From positions 5,520,501 through 5,584,500 of the forward strand of contig NZ_CP125377.1 of the NCBI RefSeq assembly GCF_034008315.1: a DNA stretch of 64,000 bases, written 5' to 3'. The DNA is from Pseudomonas sp. P8_241. GTDB taxonomy: Bacteria > Pseudomonadota > Gammaproteobacteria > Pseudomonadales > Pseudomonadaceae. Below the pieces are notes generated by a model, which worked only from the letters and a program-made list of their open reading frames with translations, did no database searches and was not told the DNA's origin. Within the stretch, counting starts at the first letter, position 1; every line of letters starts with the position of its first letter. A program made the position numbers and the translations under genes. Positions 16,409-25,904 of the stretch are shown here, in pieces.

Positions 16409-19400
16409 AGGGCCACGGCTCGGTTTCCGCGTGGTGCATTGATCACCCTGTCGCGACCATTCTGCTGACCTTCGCCTTGGTACTGCTGGGCGCGATTGCC
16501 TTCCCGCGACTGCCCATCGCGCCACTGCCAGAAGCTGAATTCCCAACCATCCAGGTCGCTGCGCAACTGCCCGGCGCCAGCCCGGAAACCATGGCGTCGT
16601 CGGTGGCCACACCACTGGAAGTGCAATTCAGCGCCATCCCCGGCGTGACCCAGATGACGTCGAGCAGCGCGCTCGGCTCGACCAACCTGACCCTGCAATT
16701 CACCCTCGATAAAAGCATCGACACCGCCGCCCAGGAAGTGCAGGCCGCGATCAACACCGCCGCCGGCAAGCTGCCCAAGGACATGCCGAACCTGCCGACC
16801 TGGCGCAAGGTCAACCCGGCCGACAGCCCGGTGCTGATCCTCAGCGTCAACTCGTCGCTGATGCCCGGCCCGGAACTCAGCGACCTGACGGAGACCCTGC
16901 TGTCCCGCCAACTCAGTCAGGTCGACGGTGTCGGCCAAGTGTCCATCACCGGCCAGCAACGCCCGGCGATTCGTGTTCAGGTGTCCGCCGACAAACTCGC
17001 TGCCATCGGCCTGACCCTGGCGGACATTCGCCTGGCGATCCAGCAAACCAGCCTAAACCTGGCCAAAGGTGCGCTGTACGGCGAGTCGAGCATTTCAACG
17101 CTTTCGACCAATGATCAGCTGTTCCACCCCGACGAATACAGCCAGCTGATCGTTTCCTACAAGGACGGCGCACCGGTTCACCTCAAGGATGTCGCCAAAG
17201 TCGTCAACGGTTCGGAAGATGCCTACGTTCAGGCCTGGGCGGGTTCGCAACCGGGCGTCAACCTGGTGATTTTCCGCCAACCGGGCGCCAACATCGTCGA
17301 AACCGTGGATCGCATCCAGGCCGCGCTGCCGGCGCTGCAAGCGATGCTGCCGGCCTCGGTGCAGGTAAAAGTGTTGATCGACAGAACCCAGACCATCCGC
17401 GCCTCTCTGCATGAAGTAGAAATCACCCTGTTGATCGCGGTGATGCTGGTGGTCGCGGTGATGGCGTTGTTCCTGCGCCAACTGTCGGCCACGCTGATTG
17501 TGTCGGCGGTGCTCGGGGTGTCGTTGATCGCCAGTTTTGCGCTGATGTACGTGATGGGCTTCAGCCTGAACAACCTGACGCTGGTGGCAATCGTGGTGGC
17601 CGTGGGGTTTGTGGTAGACGATGCGATCGTGGTGGTGGAAAACATTCACCGCCATCTCGAAGCCGGCGATGGCATGCGCGAGGCGGCGATCAAAGGCGCC
17701 GGCGAAATTGGTTTCACCGTGGTGTCGATCAGTTTCTCGCTGGTGGCGGCGTTCATCCCGCTGCTGTTCATGGGCGGTGTGGTCGGGCGACTGTTCAAGG
17801 AGTTCGCCCTGACCGCCACTTCGACCATTCTGATTTCGGTGGTGGTGTCCCTGACGCTGGCACCCACCCTGGCCGCGCTGTTCATGCGTGCACCGGTGCA
17901 TCACGCCCACGACAAACCGGGCTTCGGCGAGCGCCTGCTGGGGTGGTACGAAAAAGGCCTGCGCCGCGCCCTCGCCCATCAGAAGTTGATGATCGGCGTG
18001 TTCGGCTTGTCCCTGGCATTGGCGGTCGCCGGCTACATCCTCATCCCCAAAGGGTTCTTCCCGATCCAGGACACGGGTTTTGTCCTCGGCACCACCGAAG
18101 CGGCGGCGGACATTTCCTACGGTGACATGGTGAAAAAACACCTGGCGATGGCCGAAATCGTCGCCGCCGATCCTGCTGTCCAGGCGTTTTCCCACTCGGT
18201 CGGCGTCTCGGGCAGCAACCAGACCATCGCCAACGGCCGTTTCTGGATTGCCTTGAAAAAACGCGGCGACCGTGACGTCTCGGCCAGTGAATTCATCGAC
18301 CGGATTCGCCCGCAACTGATGAAAGTCCCGGGCATTGTGCTGTATCTGCGTGCCGGTCAGGACATCAACCTCAGCTCCGGCCCGAGCCGTGCCCAATACC
18401 AGTACGTGATCAAGAGCAACGACGGCGCGACCCTCAGCACCTGGACCCAGCGCCTGACGGAAAAACTGCGCGGTAACCCGGCGTTCCGGGACATTTCCAA
18501 CGACCTGCAACTGGGCGGCAGCATCACCCACATCAACATCGACCGCAGCGCGGCTGCCCGTTTCGGCCTGACCGCCAGCGATGTCGACGAAGCGCTGTAT
18601 GACGCGTTTGGCCAGCGGCAGATCAACGAGTTCCAGACGCAGGTCAACCAGTACAACGTGATTCTTGAACTGGATACCAAGCAGCGCGGCAAGGCTGAGA
18701 GTCTCAACTATTTCTACCTGCGCTCCCCCTTGAGTGGAGAAATGGTGCCGCTGTCGGCCCTCGCCAAGTTTGATGCGCCGACCATCGGCCCATTGTCCAT
18801 CGCCCACGACGGCATGTTCCCGGCCGCCAACCTGTCATTCAACCTGGCACCCGGCGTGGCCTTGGGCGATGCGGTGATCATGCTCAACCAGGCCAAGGCC
18901 GACATCGGCATGCCGGCGGCGATCAGCGGCAATTTCCAGGGCGCGGCCCAGGCATTCCAGAGCTCGCTGGCCAGCCAGCCGTGGCTGATCCTGGCGGCGC
19001 TGGTGGCGGTCTACATCATTCTTGGCGTGCTCTACGAGAGCTTCGTGCACCCGCTGACGATCATTTCGACCTTGCCCTCGGCGGGTCTGGGCGCGGTGAT
19101 CATGCTGTGGATCTGCGGTCAGGATTTTTCGATCATGGCGCTGATCGGGCTGGTACTGCTGATCGGTATCGTCAAGAAAAACGGCATCCTGATGATCGAC
19201 TTCGCCCTCGACGCGCAGCGCAACGGTGGATTGTCGCCGGAAGAGGCGATCTTCAAGGCCTGTATCACGCGGTTCCGGCCGATCATCATGACCACCCTCG
19301 CCGCGCTGCTCGGCGCCCTGCCGCTGATGCTCGGTTTCGGCACCGGCGCCGAGTTGCGCCAACCCTTGGGGATCGCTGTAGTTGGCGGCTTGCTGGTGAG

Positions 19401-19506
19401 CCAGGCGCTGACGCTGTTCACCACGCCGGTCATATACTTATGGCTTGAGCGGTTATTCCATCGGCCCAAACCTACGCCGGTTGCGGCGTTGGCGACCACA
19501 GACTGA
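16405..19506 (+). CDS. RND efflux pump, HAE1 drug class (MdtC/MuxC-like)
   Basis: The 1033-aa inner-membrane transporter has the twelve-helix RND layout with two large periplasmic loops. Helix 4 carries the Asp405-Asp406 pair (VGFVVDDAIVVVEN) and helix 10 carries Lys924-Lys925 (GIVKKNGILMI), the proton relay of the hydrophobe/amphiphile class. Heavy-metal pumps lack the double Asp, so this is more likely a drug or small-molecule exporter. It overlaps the adaptor gene, and the response regulator starts 10 nt downstream. No outer membrane channel is encoded in this operon, so it must borrow one. The substrate is unknown. Confidence 0.95.
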   Translation: MKGHGSVSAWCIDHPVATILLTFALVLLGAIAFPRLPIAPLPEAEFPTIQVAAQLPGASPETMASSVATPLEVQFSAIPGVTQMTSSSALGSTNLTLQFTLDKSIDTAAQEVQAAINTAAGKLPKDMPNLPTWRKVNPADSPVLILSVNSSLMPGPELSDLTETLLSRQLSQVDGVGQVSITGQQRPAIRVQVSADKLAAIGLTLADIRLAIQQTSLNLAKGALYGESSISTLSTNDQLFHPDEYSQLIVSYKDGAPVHLKDVAKVVNGSEDAYVQAWAGSQPGVNLVIFRQPGANIVETVDRIQAALPALQAMLPASVQVKVLIDRTQTIRASLHEVEITLLIAVMLVVAVMALFLRQLSATLIVSAVLGVSLIASFALMYVMGFSLNNLTLVAIVVAVGFVVDDAIVVVENIHRHLEAGDGMREAAIKGAGEIGFTVVSISFSLVAAFIPLLFMGGVVGRLFKEFALTATSTILISVVVSLTLAPTLAALFMRAPVHHAHDKPGFGERLLGWYEKGLRRALAHQKLMIGVFGLSLALAVAGYILIPKGFFPIQDTGFVLGTTEAAADISYGDMVKKHLAMAEIVAADPAVQAFSHSVGVSGSNQTIANGRFWIALKKRGDRDVSASEFIDRIRPQLMKVPGIVLYLRAGQDINLSSGPSRAQYQYVIKSNDGATLSTWTQRLTEKLRGNPAFRDISNDLQLGGSITHINIDRSAAARFGLTASDVDEALYDAFGQRQINEFQTQVNQYNVILELDTKQRGKAESLNYFYLRSPLSGEMVPLSALAKFDAPTIGPLSIAHDGMFPAANLSFNLAPGVALGDAVIMLNQAKADIGMPAAISGNFQGAAQAFQSSLASQPWLILAALVAVYIILGVLYESFVHPLTIISTLPSAGLGAVIMLWICGQDFSIMALIGLVLLIGIVKKNGILMIDFALDAQRNGGLSPEEAIFKACITRFRPIIMTTLAALLGALPLMLGFGTGAELRQPLGIAVVGGLLVSQALTLFTTPVIYLWLERLFHRPKPTPVAALATTD

Positions 19507-19515
19507 GGCGGGGTC

Positions 19516-20193
19516 ATGCGCGTTCTGATTATCGAAGACGAAGAAAAAACCGCGGACTATCTGCATCGCGGCCTGACGGAACAGGGCTACACCGTGGACC
19601 TGGCCCGGGACGGGGTCGAAGGCCTCCACCTGGCGCTGGAAAGCGACTATGCGGTGATCGTCCTCGACGTCATGCTACCGGGGCTCGACGGCTTCGGCGT
19701 ACTGCGCGCCCTGCGTGCGCGCAAGCAAACCCCGGTGATCATGCTCACCGCCCGCGAGCGCGTCGAAGACCGCATCAAAGGCCTGCGCGACGGTGCCGAT
19801 GATTACCTGGGCAAACCGTTTTCCTTCCTTGAACTGGTGGCGCGCCTGCAAGCGCTGACCCGCCGCAGCGGCGGTCATGAACCGGTGCAAGTGAGCATCG
19901 CCGACCTGTGGATAGATTTGATCAGCCGCAAGGCCACCCGCGCCGGCACCCGCCTGGACCTGACCGCCAAGGAGTTTTCGCTGCTCAGCGTGCTGGCCCG
20001 TCGACAAGGCGAAATCCTCTCGAAAACCGCCATTGCCGAAATGGTCTGGGACATCAATTTCGACAGCGACGCCAATGTGGTCGAAGTCGCGATCAAACGC
20101 TTGCGAGCCAAGCTCGACGGGCCGTTCGAAGAGAAACTTCTGCACACGATCCGCGGCATGGGTTATGTGCTGGAGAGCCGTGGTGTCCAGTAA
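19516..20193 (+). CDS. OmpR/PhoB-family response regulator (CusR/CopR-like)
   Basis: The 225-aa protein has a receiver domain with phospho-acceptor Asp51 (VIVLDVMLPG), acidic pocket EDEE at residues 7-10, and the switch residues in MLTARE and GKPF. A C-terminal winged helix follows (LDLTAKEFSLLSVLARRQGE, HTIRGMGYVLE). It is closest to the heavy-metal subgroup CusR/CopR by sequence feel. GAGGCGGG precedes ATG 19516. It lies 9 nt after the pump gene and overlaps the kinase start, so pump and regulators are probably one transcript. Confidence 0.95.
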   Translation: MRVLIIEDEEKTADYLHRGLTEQGYTVDLARDGVEGLHLALESDYAVIVLDVMLPGLDGFGVLRALRARKQTPVIMLTARERVEDRIKGLRDGADDYLGKPFSFLELVARLQALTRRSGGHEPVQVSIADLWIDLISRKATRAGTRLDLTAKEFSLLSVLARRQGEILSKTAIAEMVWDINFDSDANVVEVAIKRLRAKLDGPFEEKLLHTIRGMGYVLESRGVQ

Positions 20194-21547
20194 CAGTATT
20201 GCGCTGCGCCTGAGCGGGATGTTCACGCTGGTGGCGCTATTGGTCTTTCTGTTGATCGGCTGGGCGCTGTACCAACAAGTCGACAAAGGCCTCGGTTTGC
20301 TACCCGAAGCCGAGTTGGATGCGCGCTACAGCGTGCTCGAATCCACCGTCGGCCGTTACGGCACGCCCGAGCATTGGGTGAAGATCAACAACAAACTCAA
20401 GCTGCTGGGTGAAGAAGACAAGCGCATCAATTTCTGGATCACCAGCGACGATCCGCACTACGAATACGGCAACCCGACACCGCAAATCCGCGCCTTTGCC
20501 GATGGGCCGCTGGGCATGCGCGACCTGCAGTTACCGAATCAGCCCTACCCGATGAAAGTGCTGGTCAGCGAGTTTCCAGCCAAGGACCAGCGCCCGCCGT
20601 TGCGCTTCATGATCGGCATCGACACCGAGACGTTTTTCCACACGCAACACCAGTTGCTGATTGCCCTGATCAGCCTGGCGATCATTGGCGTGCTGATGGC
20701 CTCGGCGTTGGGTTACTGGGTGGCGCGGATCGGTCTCAAGCCGTTGATCAAACTGTCCCAGGAAGCCCAACGCCTCGCGCCGCCCTTGCGCTCCGGACGC
20801 TTGCGGCTGTCGCCGTTGCCGCCGGAGCTCGACCAGTTCGTGAGGTCGTTCAACTCGACGCTGGAGCGGGTGGAACAGGCCTACTCACGCCTGGAGTCGT
20901 TCAACGCTGACGTCGCCCATGAGTTGCGCTCACCGCTGACCAATCTGATCGGCCAAACCCAGGTCGCACTCACCCGCGGACGCTCCGCCGAGCATTATTT
21001 CGAAGTGCTGCAATCGAACCTCGAAGAACTGGAGCGGTTGCGTTCGATCATCAATGACATGCTGTTCCTGGCCAGCGCCGATCAGGGCAGCAAAGCGACC
21101 AAACTGACCTCCACGTCCCTGGCCGATGAAGTGGCGACGACTCTGGAATACCTGGACTTCATTCTCGAAGATGCCCGGGTTCAGGTTGAAGTGAGTGGTG
21201 ATGCGCAAGTGCAGATCGAAATCGCCCATTTGCGCCGTGCATTGATCAATCTGCTGAACAACGCAGTGCAGCACACTGAGCCCGGACAGGTGATTCAAGT
21301 GCGGATCGAGGTTCAGGAGCATCAAGTCAGCATCGGCGTGGCCAACCCCGGATCGCCGATTGACCGGGAGCATCTGCCGCGCCTGTTCGAGCGTTTCTAC
21401 CGGGTCGATGCGTCGCGCAGCAACAGCGGCCATAACCACGGACTTGGGTTGGCCATCGTCAAGGCGATTGCATTGATGCATGGCGGCGATGTATTCGTGC
21501 GCAGTGATCACGGGATGAATACGTTCGGGATTCATCTGCCTGTCTGA
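20183..21547 (+). CDS. Sensor histidine kinase (CusS/CopS-like)
   Basis: The 454-aa kinase has a first membrane helix (SGMFTLVALLVFLLIGWALY), a periplasmic domain of about 120 residues, a second helix (LLIALISLAIIGVLMASALG), a HAMP linker, and the phospho-acceptor His246 in DVAHELRSPLTN. ATP-binding motifs NLLNNAVQHT and GLGLAIVKAI follow. I chose GTG 20183 with GGAG at 20172-20175, which overlaps the regulator stop by 11 nt; GTG 20180 is equally in frame. It presumably phosphorylates the adjacent regulator. The family senses copper, silver or other cations, but no His/Met-rich metal motif stands out in the periplasmic part here. Confidence 0.93.
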   Translation: MSSNSIALRLSGMFTLVALLVFLLIGWALYQQVDKGLGLLPEAELDARYSVLESTVGRYGTPEHWVKINNKLKLLGEEDKRINFWITSDDPHYEYGNPTPQIRAFADGPLGMRDLQLPNQPYPMKVLVSEFPAKDQRPPLRFMIGIDTETFFHTQHQLLIALISLAIIGVLMASALGYWVARIGLKPLIKLSQEAQRLAPPLRSGRLRLSPLPPELDQFVRSFNSTLERVEQAYSRLESFNADVAHELRSPLTNLIGQTQVALTRGRSAEHYFEVLQSNLEELERLRSIINDMLFLASADQGSKATKLTSTSLADEVATTLEYLDFILEDARVQVEVSGDAQVQIEIAHLRRALINLLNNAVQHTEPGQVIQVRIEVQEHQVSIGVANPGSPIDREHLPRLFERFYRVDASRSNSGHNHGLGLAIVKAIALMHGGDVFVRSDHGMNTFGIHLPV

Positions 21548-21676
21548 TCCTCTGAAGGCTGCGATCTTTGTCTTTTGTGTAACAGTCCTTTCATGAATCC
21601 ACTCTTTTTCCCAACCGCCGACATCCCTATCTTTGCCCGCACCAAACAGCACTTGCCAAGCAAGAAGGTTTTAAAG

Positions 21677-21898
21677 ATGTCCAACAGTATGGGTATTGCC
21701 AGCGCTTTTGTTTTGTCCTCATTGTTCCTGTCGCCATTGGCCTTCGCGGAGGAGTCGCAGACGTTCGTCGCGCAAAACGCCGCACGTGCTGCCGCGTTCG
21801 AGGCGCAGCAGATCGAGATGACAGCCAAAGCCCCTGAATCCACCCAGGCGCCACAAGCGTTGCGCAATCAGACTCAGCAGACTGAAAAAGACAGCTGA
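21677..21898 (+). CDS. Small exported protein of 73 aa, unknown
   Basis: A signal peptide (MSNSMGIASAFVLSSLFLSP then LAFAEE) is followed by about 48 mature residues rich in Ala, Gln, Glu and Thr, ending QTQQTEKDS. The mature part looks helical or disordered and has no Cys. The start is ATG 21677 with AAGAAGG upstream; the open frame extends to 21575 but the added residues would bury the signal peptide. Similar tiny periplasmic proteins (PtrA-type co-regulators) accompany copper two-component systems in Pseudomonas, which is only suggestive. A terminator follows at 21966. Confidence 0.7.
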   Translation: MSNSMGIASAFVLSSLFLSPLAFAEESQTFVAQNAARAAAFEAQQIEMTAKAPESTQAPQALRNQTQQTEKDS

Positions 21899-21965
21899 TT
21901 GCCCCGCATCGCTCCAGTTTCCCTCGACACTTTCCATCGGCTCTTCCCTTTGAGAAGTTGTCTTC

Positions 21966-21992
21966 AAGCCGCTGCTTTCAGCGGCTTTTTTT
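21966..21992 (+). terminator. Rho-independent terminator
   Basis: AAGCCGCTG and CAGCGGCTT form a 9-bp stem with a 4-nt loop, followed by seven T. It ends the RND/two-component/small-protein transcription unit. Confidence 0.9.
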
Positions 21993-22049
21993 ATAGGGTT
22001 ACGTTATTGGAACTACGCTTACAGAGTTCCTCCAGCAGACGTCAGTCCT

Positions 22050-23552
22050 ATGACCTCAAGCCAAATTCCGCACACGCCTGCCAATACCGGTCGACCCGAG
22101 ATCATGGTGATCGTAGGCAGCGCCCTGACTGTTATCTCGATTCTGTGCATCGTCACATTTCTGCTCATTCGCGAACACACCAATGCCCAACAGGTTGCTA
22201 CTCGCAGTGCTACAACCATTGCCCAACTGATCGACGCGGATGTGCTGCGCACGGTCGAGCTCTACGACCTGACCCTGCAAGGCTTGATCGCCGCCGCACA
22301 ACGGGACGATCTGAAACAGGTGTCGGCGCAGATTCGCCATCTGGTGCTGTTCGACCGCTCCACCACCGCGCGCTATAAAGGCGACATTCTGTTGCTGGAC
22401 AAGCATGGCGAGGTCCTGGCCGACTCGTCATTGATCGAACCAAAACCGGGCAATTTCGCTGATCGCGACTATTTCCTGGCCCATGCCTTCAACCCTGACA
22501 CCGGCATGTTCATCAGTCGACCGTTCAAACCGCGCTGCGACTGCGAAGAAAAGGACGAATGGCGCATCAGCTTCAGCCGACGCATTGCCTCACCCACGGG
22601 GGAATTCCTGGGCGTCGCGGTGGCCTCGATGCGCATGAGCTATTTCGACCAGCTATTCAACAGCCTCGATATCGGCGCCGACAGTACGCTGGCGATCATC
22701 AACGACGACGGCATTCTCTTGGCGCAGAAGCCATTCAGGCAAAACACTGCAATCGGCAAAAGCTTCGCCAGCCGTCCGAATGTTGTGCGGATGTTGCAGG
22801 AGCGCAGCGGCACCTTCGAAAGTGTCTCAAGCAACGATCGACAAGGGCGCCTCTACACTTTCTCCCGGGTCGGAAACCTGCCACTGACGGTAATCGTCGC
22901 GCTGTCGATTGACGAGGTTTTTGCCACCTGGCAACGCACGGCATGGGTGATTAGCGGCGCTACGGGCGTTCTGTGCATTGGCCTTTTATGGCTGAGCTGG
23001 CTGCTTTGCCGCGAACTGCGGCTGCGGCACAACGCCGAGCAGGAACTGGCGCAACTGGCCGCCACCGATCCGCTGACCGGCGTTGCCAACCGTCGAACCC
23101 TCGATCATGCACTGCGCCACGAATGGTTTCGCGCGCAACGCTCCGGGAGGCCGTTGTCGCTGTTGATGATCGATGCCGATCACTTCAAGGCGTTCAACGA
23201 TCGCCATGGCCATCAGGCCGGCGACGAGGTGCTACGGACGCTGGCCGAGGTCATACGCGCTCATGTCCATCGCCCGGCAGACCTGGTGGCCCGCTACGGT
23301 GGCGAAGAGTTTTCGGTGATTCTGGCCGAAACCGACAGCGACGGCGCACGAAAGATTGCCGAACAGATCCGTGCAGCGGTCGAGAAACTGCCGCTGTCTG
23401 GTGCAGTTCAGTCACCGATGACGGTTAGCATCGGCATCGCCACCTGGACGACAGCCAGTGAAATCAACCTGGAACAATTGCTGTTCAGCGCAGACAAGGC
23501 CCTGTATGAGGCCAAGGAAGGCGGGCGTAATCGTGTGGTGTGCGCCAGCTGA
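22050..23552 (+). CDS. Diguanylate cyclase with periplasmic Cache sensor
   Basis: The 500-aa inner-membrane enzyme makes cyclic-di-GMP from two GTP. One helix (VIVGSALTVISILCIVTFLL) leads to a periplasmic dCache-like domain (about residues 45-300, with FADRDYFLAH and GEFLGVAVASM typical of Cache). A second helix (GVLCIGLLWLSWLLC) precedes a GGDEF domain with active-site GGEEF at 417-421. An allosteric inhibition site RPAD (408-411) lies five residues before it. The sensor contains a CDC motif (KPRCDCEEKDEW). SD is weak. It stands alone between two terminators. C-di-GMP activates alginate polymerisation via Alg44, so a link to the alginate operon is possible but not shown. Confidence 0.95.
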   Translation: MTSSQIPHTPANTGRPEIMVIVGSALTVISILCIVTFLLIREHTNAQQVATRSATTIAQLIDADVLRTVELYDLTLQGLIAAAQRDDLKQVSAQIRHLVLFDRSTTARYKGDILLLDKHGEVLADSSLIEPKPGNFADRDYFLAHAFNPDTGMFISRPFKPRCDCEEKDEWRISFSRRIASPTGEFLGVAVASMRMSYFDQLFNSLDIGADSTLAIINDDGILLAQKPFRQNTAIGKSFASRPNVVRMLQERSGTFESVSSNDRQGRLYTFSRVGNLPLTVIVALSIDEVFATWQRTAWVISGATGVLCIGLLWLSWLLCRELRLRHNAEQELAQLAATDPLTGVANRRTLDHALRHEWFRAQRSGRPLSLLMIDADHFKAFNDRHGHQAGDEVLRTLAEVIRAHVHRPADLVARYGGEEFSVILAETDSDGARKIAEQIRAAVEKLPLSGAVQSPMTVSIGIATWTTASEINLEQLLFSADKALYEAKEGGRNRVVCAS

Positions 23553-23560
23553 AAAGCAGA

Positions 23561-23596
23561 GATAAAAAAAGGCCACCCGAAGGTAGCCTTTAAAAA
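23561..23596. terminator. Bidirectional terminator between the DGC gene and lpxC
   Basis: AAAGGCCACC (23568-23577) pairs with GGTAGCCTTT (23582-23591) with one internal mismatch and a 4-nt loop. A and T runs on the outer sides let it serve both converging genes. Confidence 0.85.
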
Positions 23597-23613
23597 CTAG
23601 AGAGGTTTTTTAC

Positions 23614-24561
<948 letters not shown>

Positions 24562-24577
24562 TCAACAAAGGCTGGCG

Positions 24578-24606
24578 ATGATAGCAGACCACGCCTTTGC
24601 TGAACA
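24578..24606 (-). promoter_or_regulatory. Candidate lpxC promoter
   Basis: On the minus strand TGTTCA (24606-24601) and TATCAT (24583-24578) are spaced by 17 bp, about 50 nt upstream of lpxC. It would let lpxC be transcribed apart from ftsZ. Confidence 0.5.
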
Positions 24607-24637
24607 CCAATCACCTTCATAGCCCTGATACATTTCA

Positions 24638-25831
24638 TTAATCGGCCTGACGACGCAGGAAGGCCGGAATGTCCAGGTAGTCCAGATCATCTTGCGGATT
24701 CATCTTCGCGGCAGCCGCAGCACCGGCCTGAGCCTGGTTGCGCATGACGGTCGGACGGTCCAGATCACGATAGTTCACCGCTGGAGCTTCCTGACGAACA
24801 GGGGCCTGTTGTTGTGGCTGAGAAGCCATCGAGGTATGGACGGTGTTGTCGATGACCTTCACAGGTTTCTCGATTTTAGCGCCTAGACCGGTCGCAACGA
24901 CAGTCACGTGCAGTTCGTCACGCATGTCCGGATCGATAACGGTACCGACCTTGACCATGGCGTGCTCGGAAGCGAAGGCCTCGATGATGCTGCCCACGTC
25001 GGAGTACTCACCCAGGGACAGGTCAGGACCGGCGGTGATGTTCACGAGGATGCCACGCGCGCCTTGCAGGTTCACGTCTTCGAGCAACGGGTTGCGAATG
25101 GCCGCTTCGGTGGCCTCGCGTGCACGGTTCGGACCGCTGGCGCAGCCAGTGCCCATCATTGCCATGCCCATTTCGCTCATCACGGTGCGTACGTCGGCAA
25201 AGTCGACGTTGATCATGCCCGGACGCTTGATGATGTCGGAGATACCGCGAACGGCACCGGCCAGAACGTCGTCAGCCTTGGCGAAAGCCGACAGCAGGCT
25301 GGCGTCCTTACCGAGGATGGTCAACAGCTTCTCGTTGGGAATAGTGATCAACGAGTCAACGCTTTCAGACAGCAGGCGGATGCCTTCGTCGGCCAGCTGC
25401 ATGCGCTTGCGACCTTCGAACGGGAACGGACGGGTCACCACCGCAACAGTGAGGATCCCCATTTCCTTGGCCACTTCGGCAATGATCGGCGCAGCACCGG
25501 TACCGGTACCACCGCCCATGCCCGTGGTGATGAACACCATGTTGGTGCCCTGCAGGACTTCGGCAATGCGCTCACGGTCTTCGAGAGCGGCCTGACGACC
25601 TACTTCAGGGTTGGCGCCAGCGCCCAGACCTTTGGTCACGCCGGTACCCAGTTGCAGGATGGTCCGTGCGCTGATGCTTTTCAGCGCCTGGGCATCAGTG
25701 TTGGCGCAGATGAATTCGACGCCTTCAATGTTGCTCTTGACCATATGGTTGACAGCGTTGCCGCCGCCACCGCCGACACCGATAACTTTGATTACCGGGC
25801 TTGCGGGGATGTTGTCTACGAGTTCGAACAT
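24638..25831 (-). CDS. ftsZ: Cell division tubulin-like GTPase FtsZ
   Basis: FtsZ polymerises at midcell as the Z-ring scaffold. The 397-aa protein shows the N-terminal GVGGGGGNAV nucleotide region, the tubulin signature GGGTGTGAAP, a T7 loop (NVDFADVRTVM), a Gln/Pro-rich linker (QPQQQAPVRQEAP) and the C-terminal peptide DYLDIPAFLRRQAD that binds FtsA, ZipA and SlmA. A strong SD AAAGGAGAGG precedes ATG. It lies 73 bp after ftsA, a larger gap than most in the cluster, which may contain an extra promoter. Confidence 0.99.
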   Translation of the reverse strand: MFELVDNIPASPVIKVIGVGGGGGNAVNHMVKSNIEGVEFICANTDAQALKSISARTILQLGTGVTKGLGAGANPEVGRQAALEDRERIAEVLQGTNMVFITTGMGGGTGTGAAPIIAEVAKEMGILTVAVVTRPFPFEGRKRMQLADEGIRLLSESVDSLITIPNEKLLTILGKDASLLSAFAKADDVLAGAVRGISDIIKRPGMINVDFADVRTVMSEMGMAMMGTGCASGPNRAREATEAAIRNPLLEDVNLQGARGILVNITAGPDLSLGEYSDVGSIIEAFASEHAMVKVGTVIDPDMRDELHVTVVATGLGAKIEKPVKVIDNTVHTSMASQPQQQAPVRQEAPAVNYRDLDRPTVMRNQAQAGAAAAAKMNPQDDLDYLDIPAFLRRQAD

Positions 25832-25904
25832 TTTCCCTCTCCTTTACGTTCTCTAGTTTTTTCGCCTACTGCGTGCTTCGGTATTACGGTATTGCGGTAA
25901 AGCA

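Noticed and set aside
17095..18807. A 570-codon open frame antisense to the RND pump
   Set aside because: The sense frame has full RND motifs; the antisense product is rich in His, Gln and Arg and lacks any domain.
16405..19506. Pump considered a CusA/CzcA heavy-metal exporter because of the adjoining CusRS-like genes
   Set aside because: The double Asp in helix 4 and the helix 10 Lys are of the drug-exporter class, so a metal-pump name would be wrong.
22050..23552. Cyclase considered part of the alginate system
   Set aside because: Functional logic exists through c-di-GMP but the gene is 15 kb away with other operons and terminators between; no sequence evidence links them.
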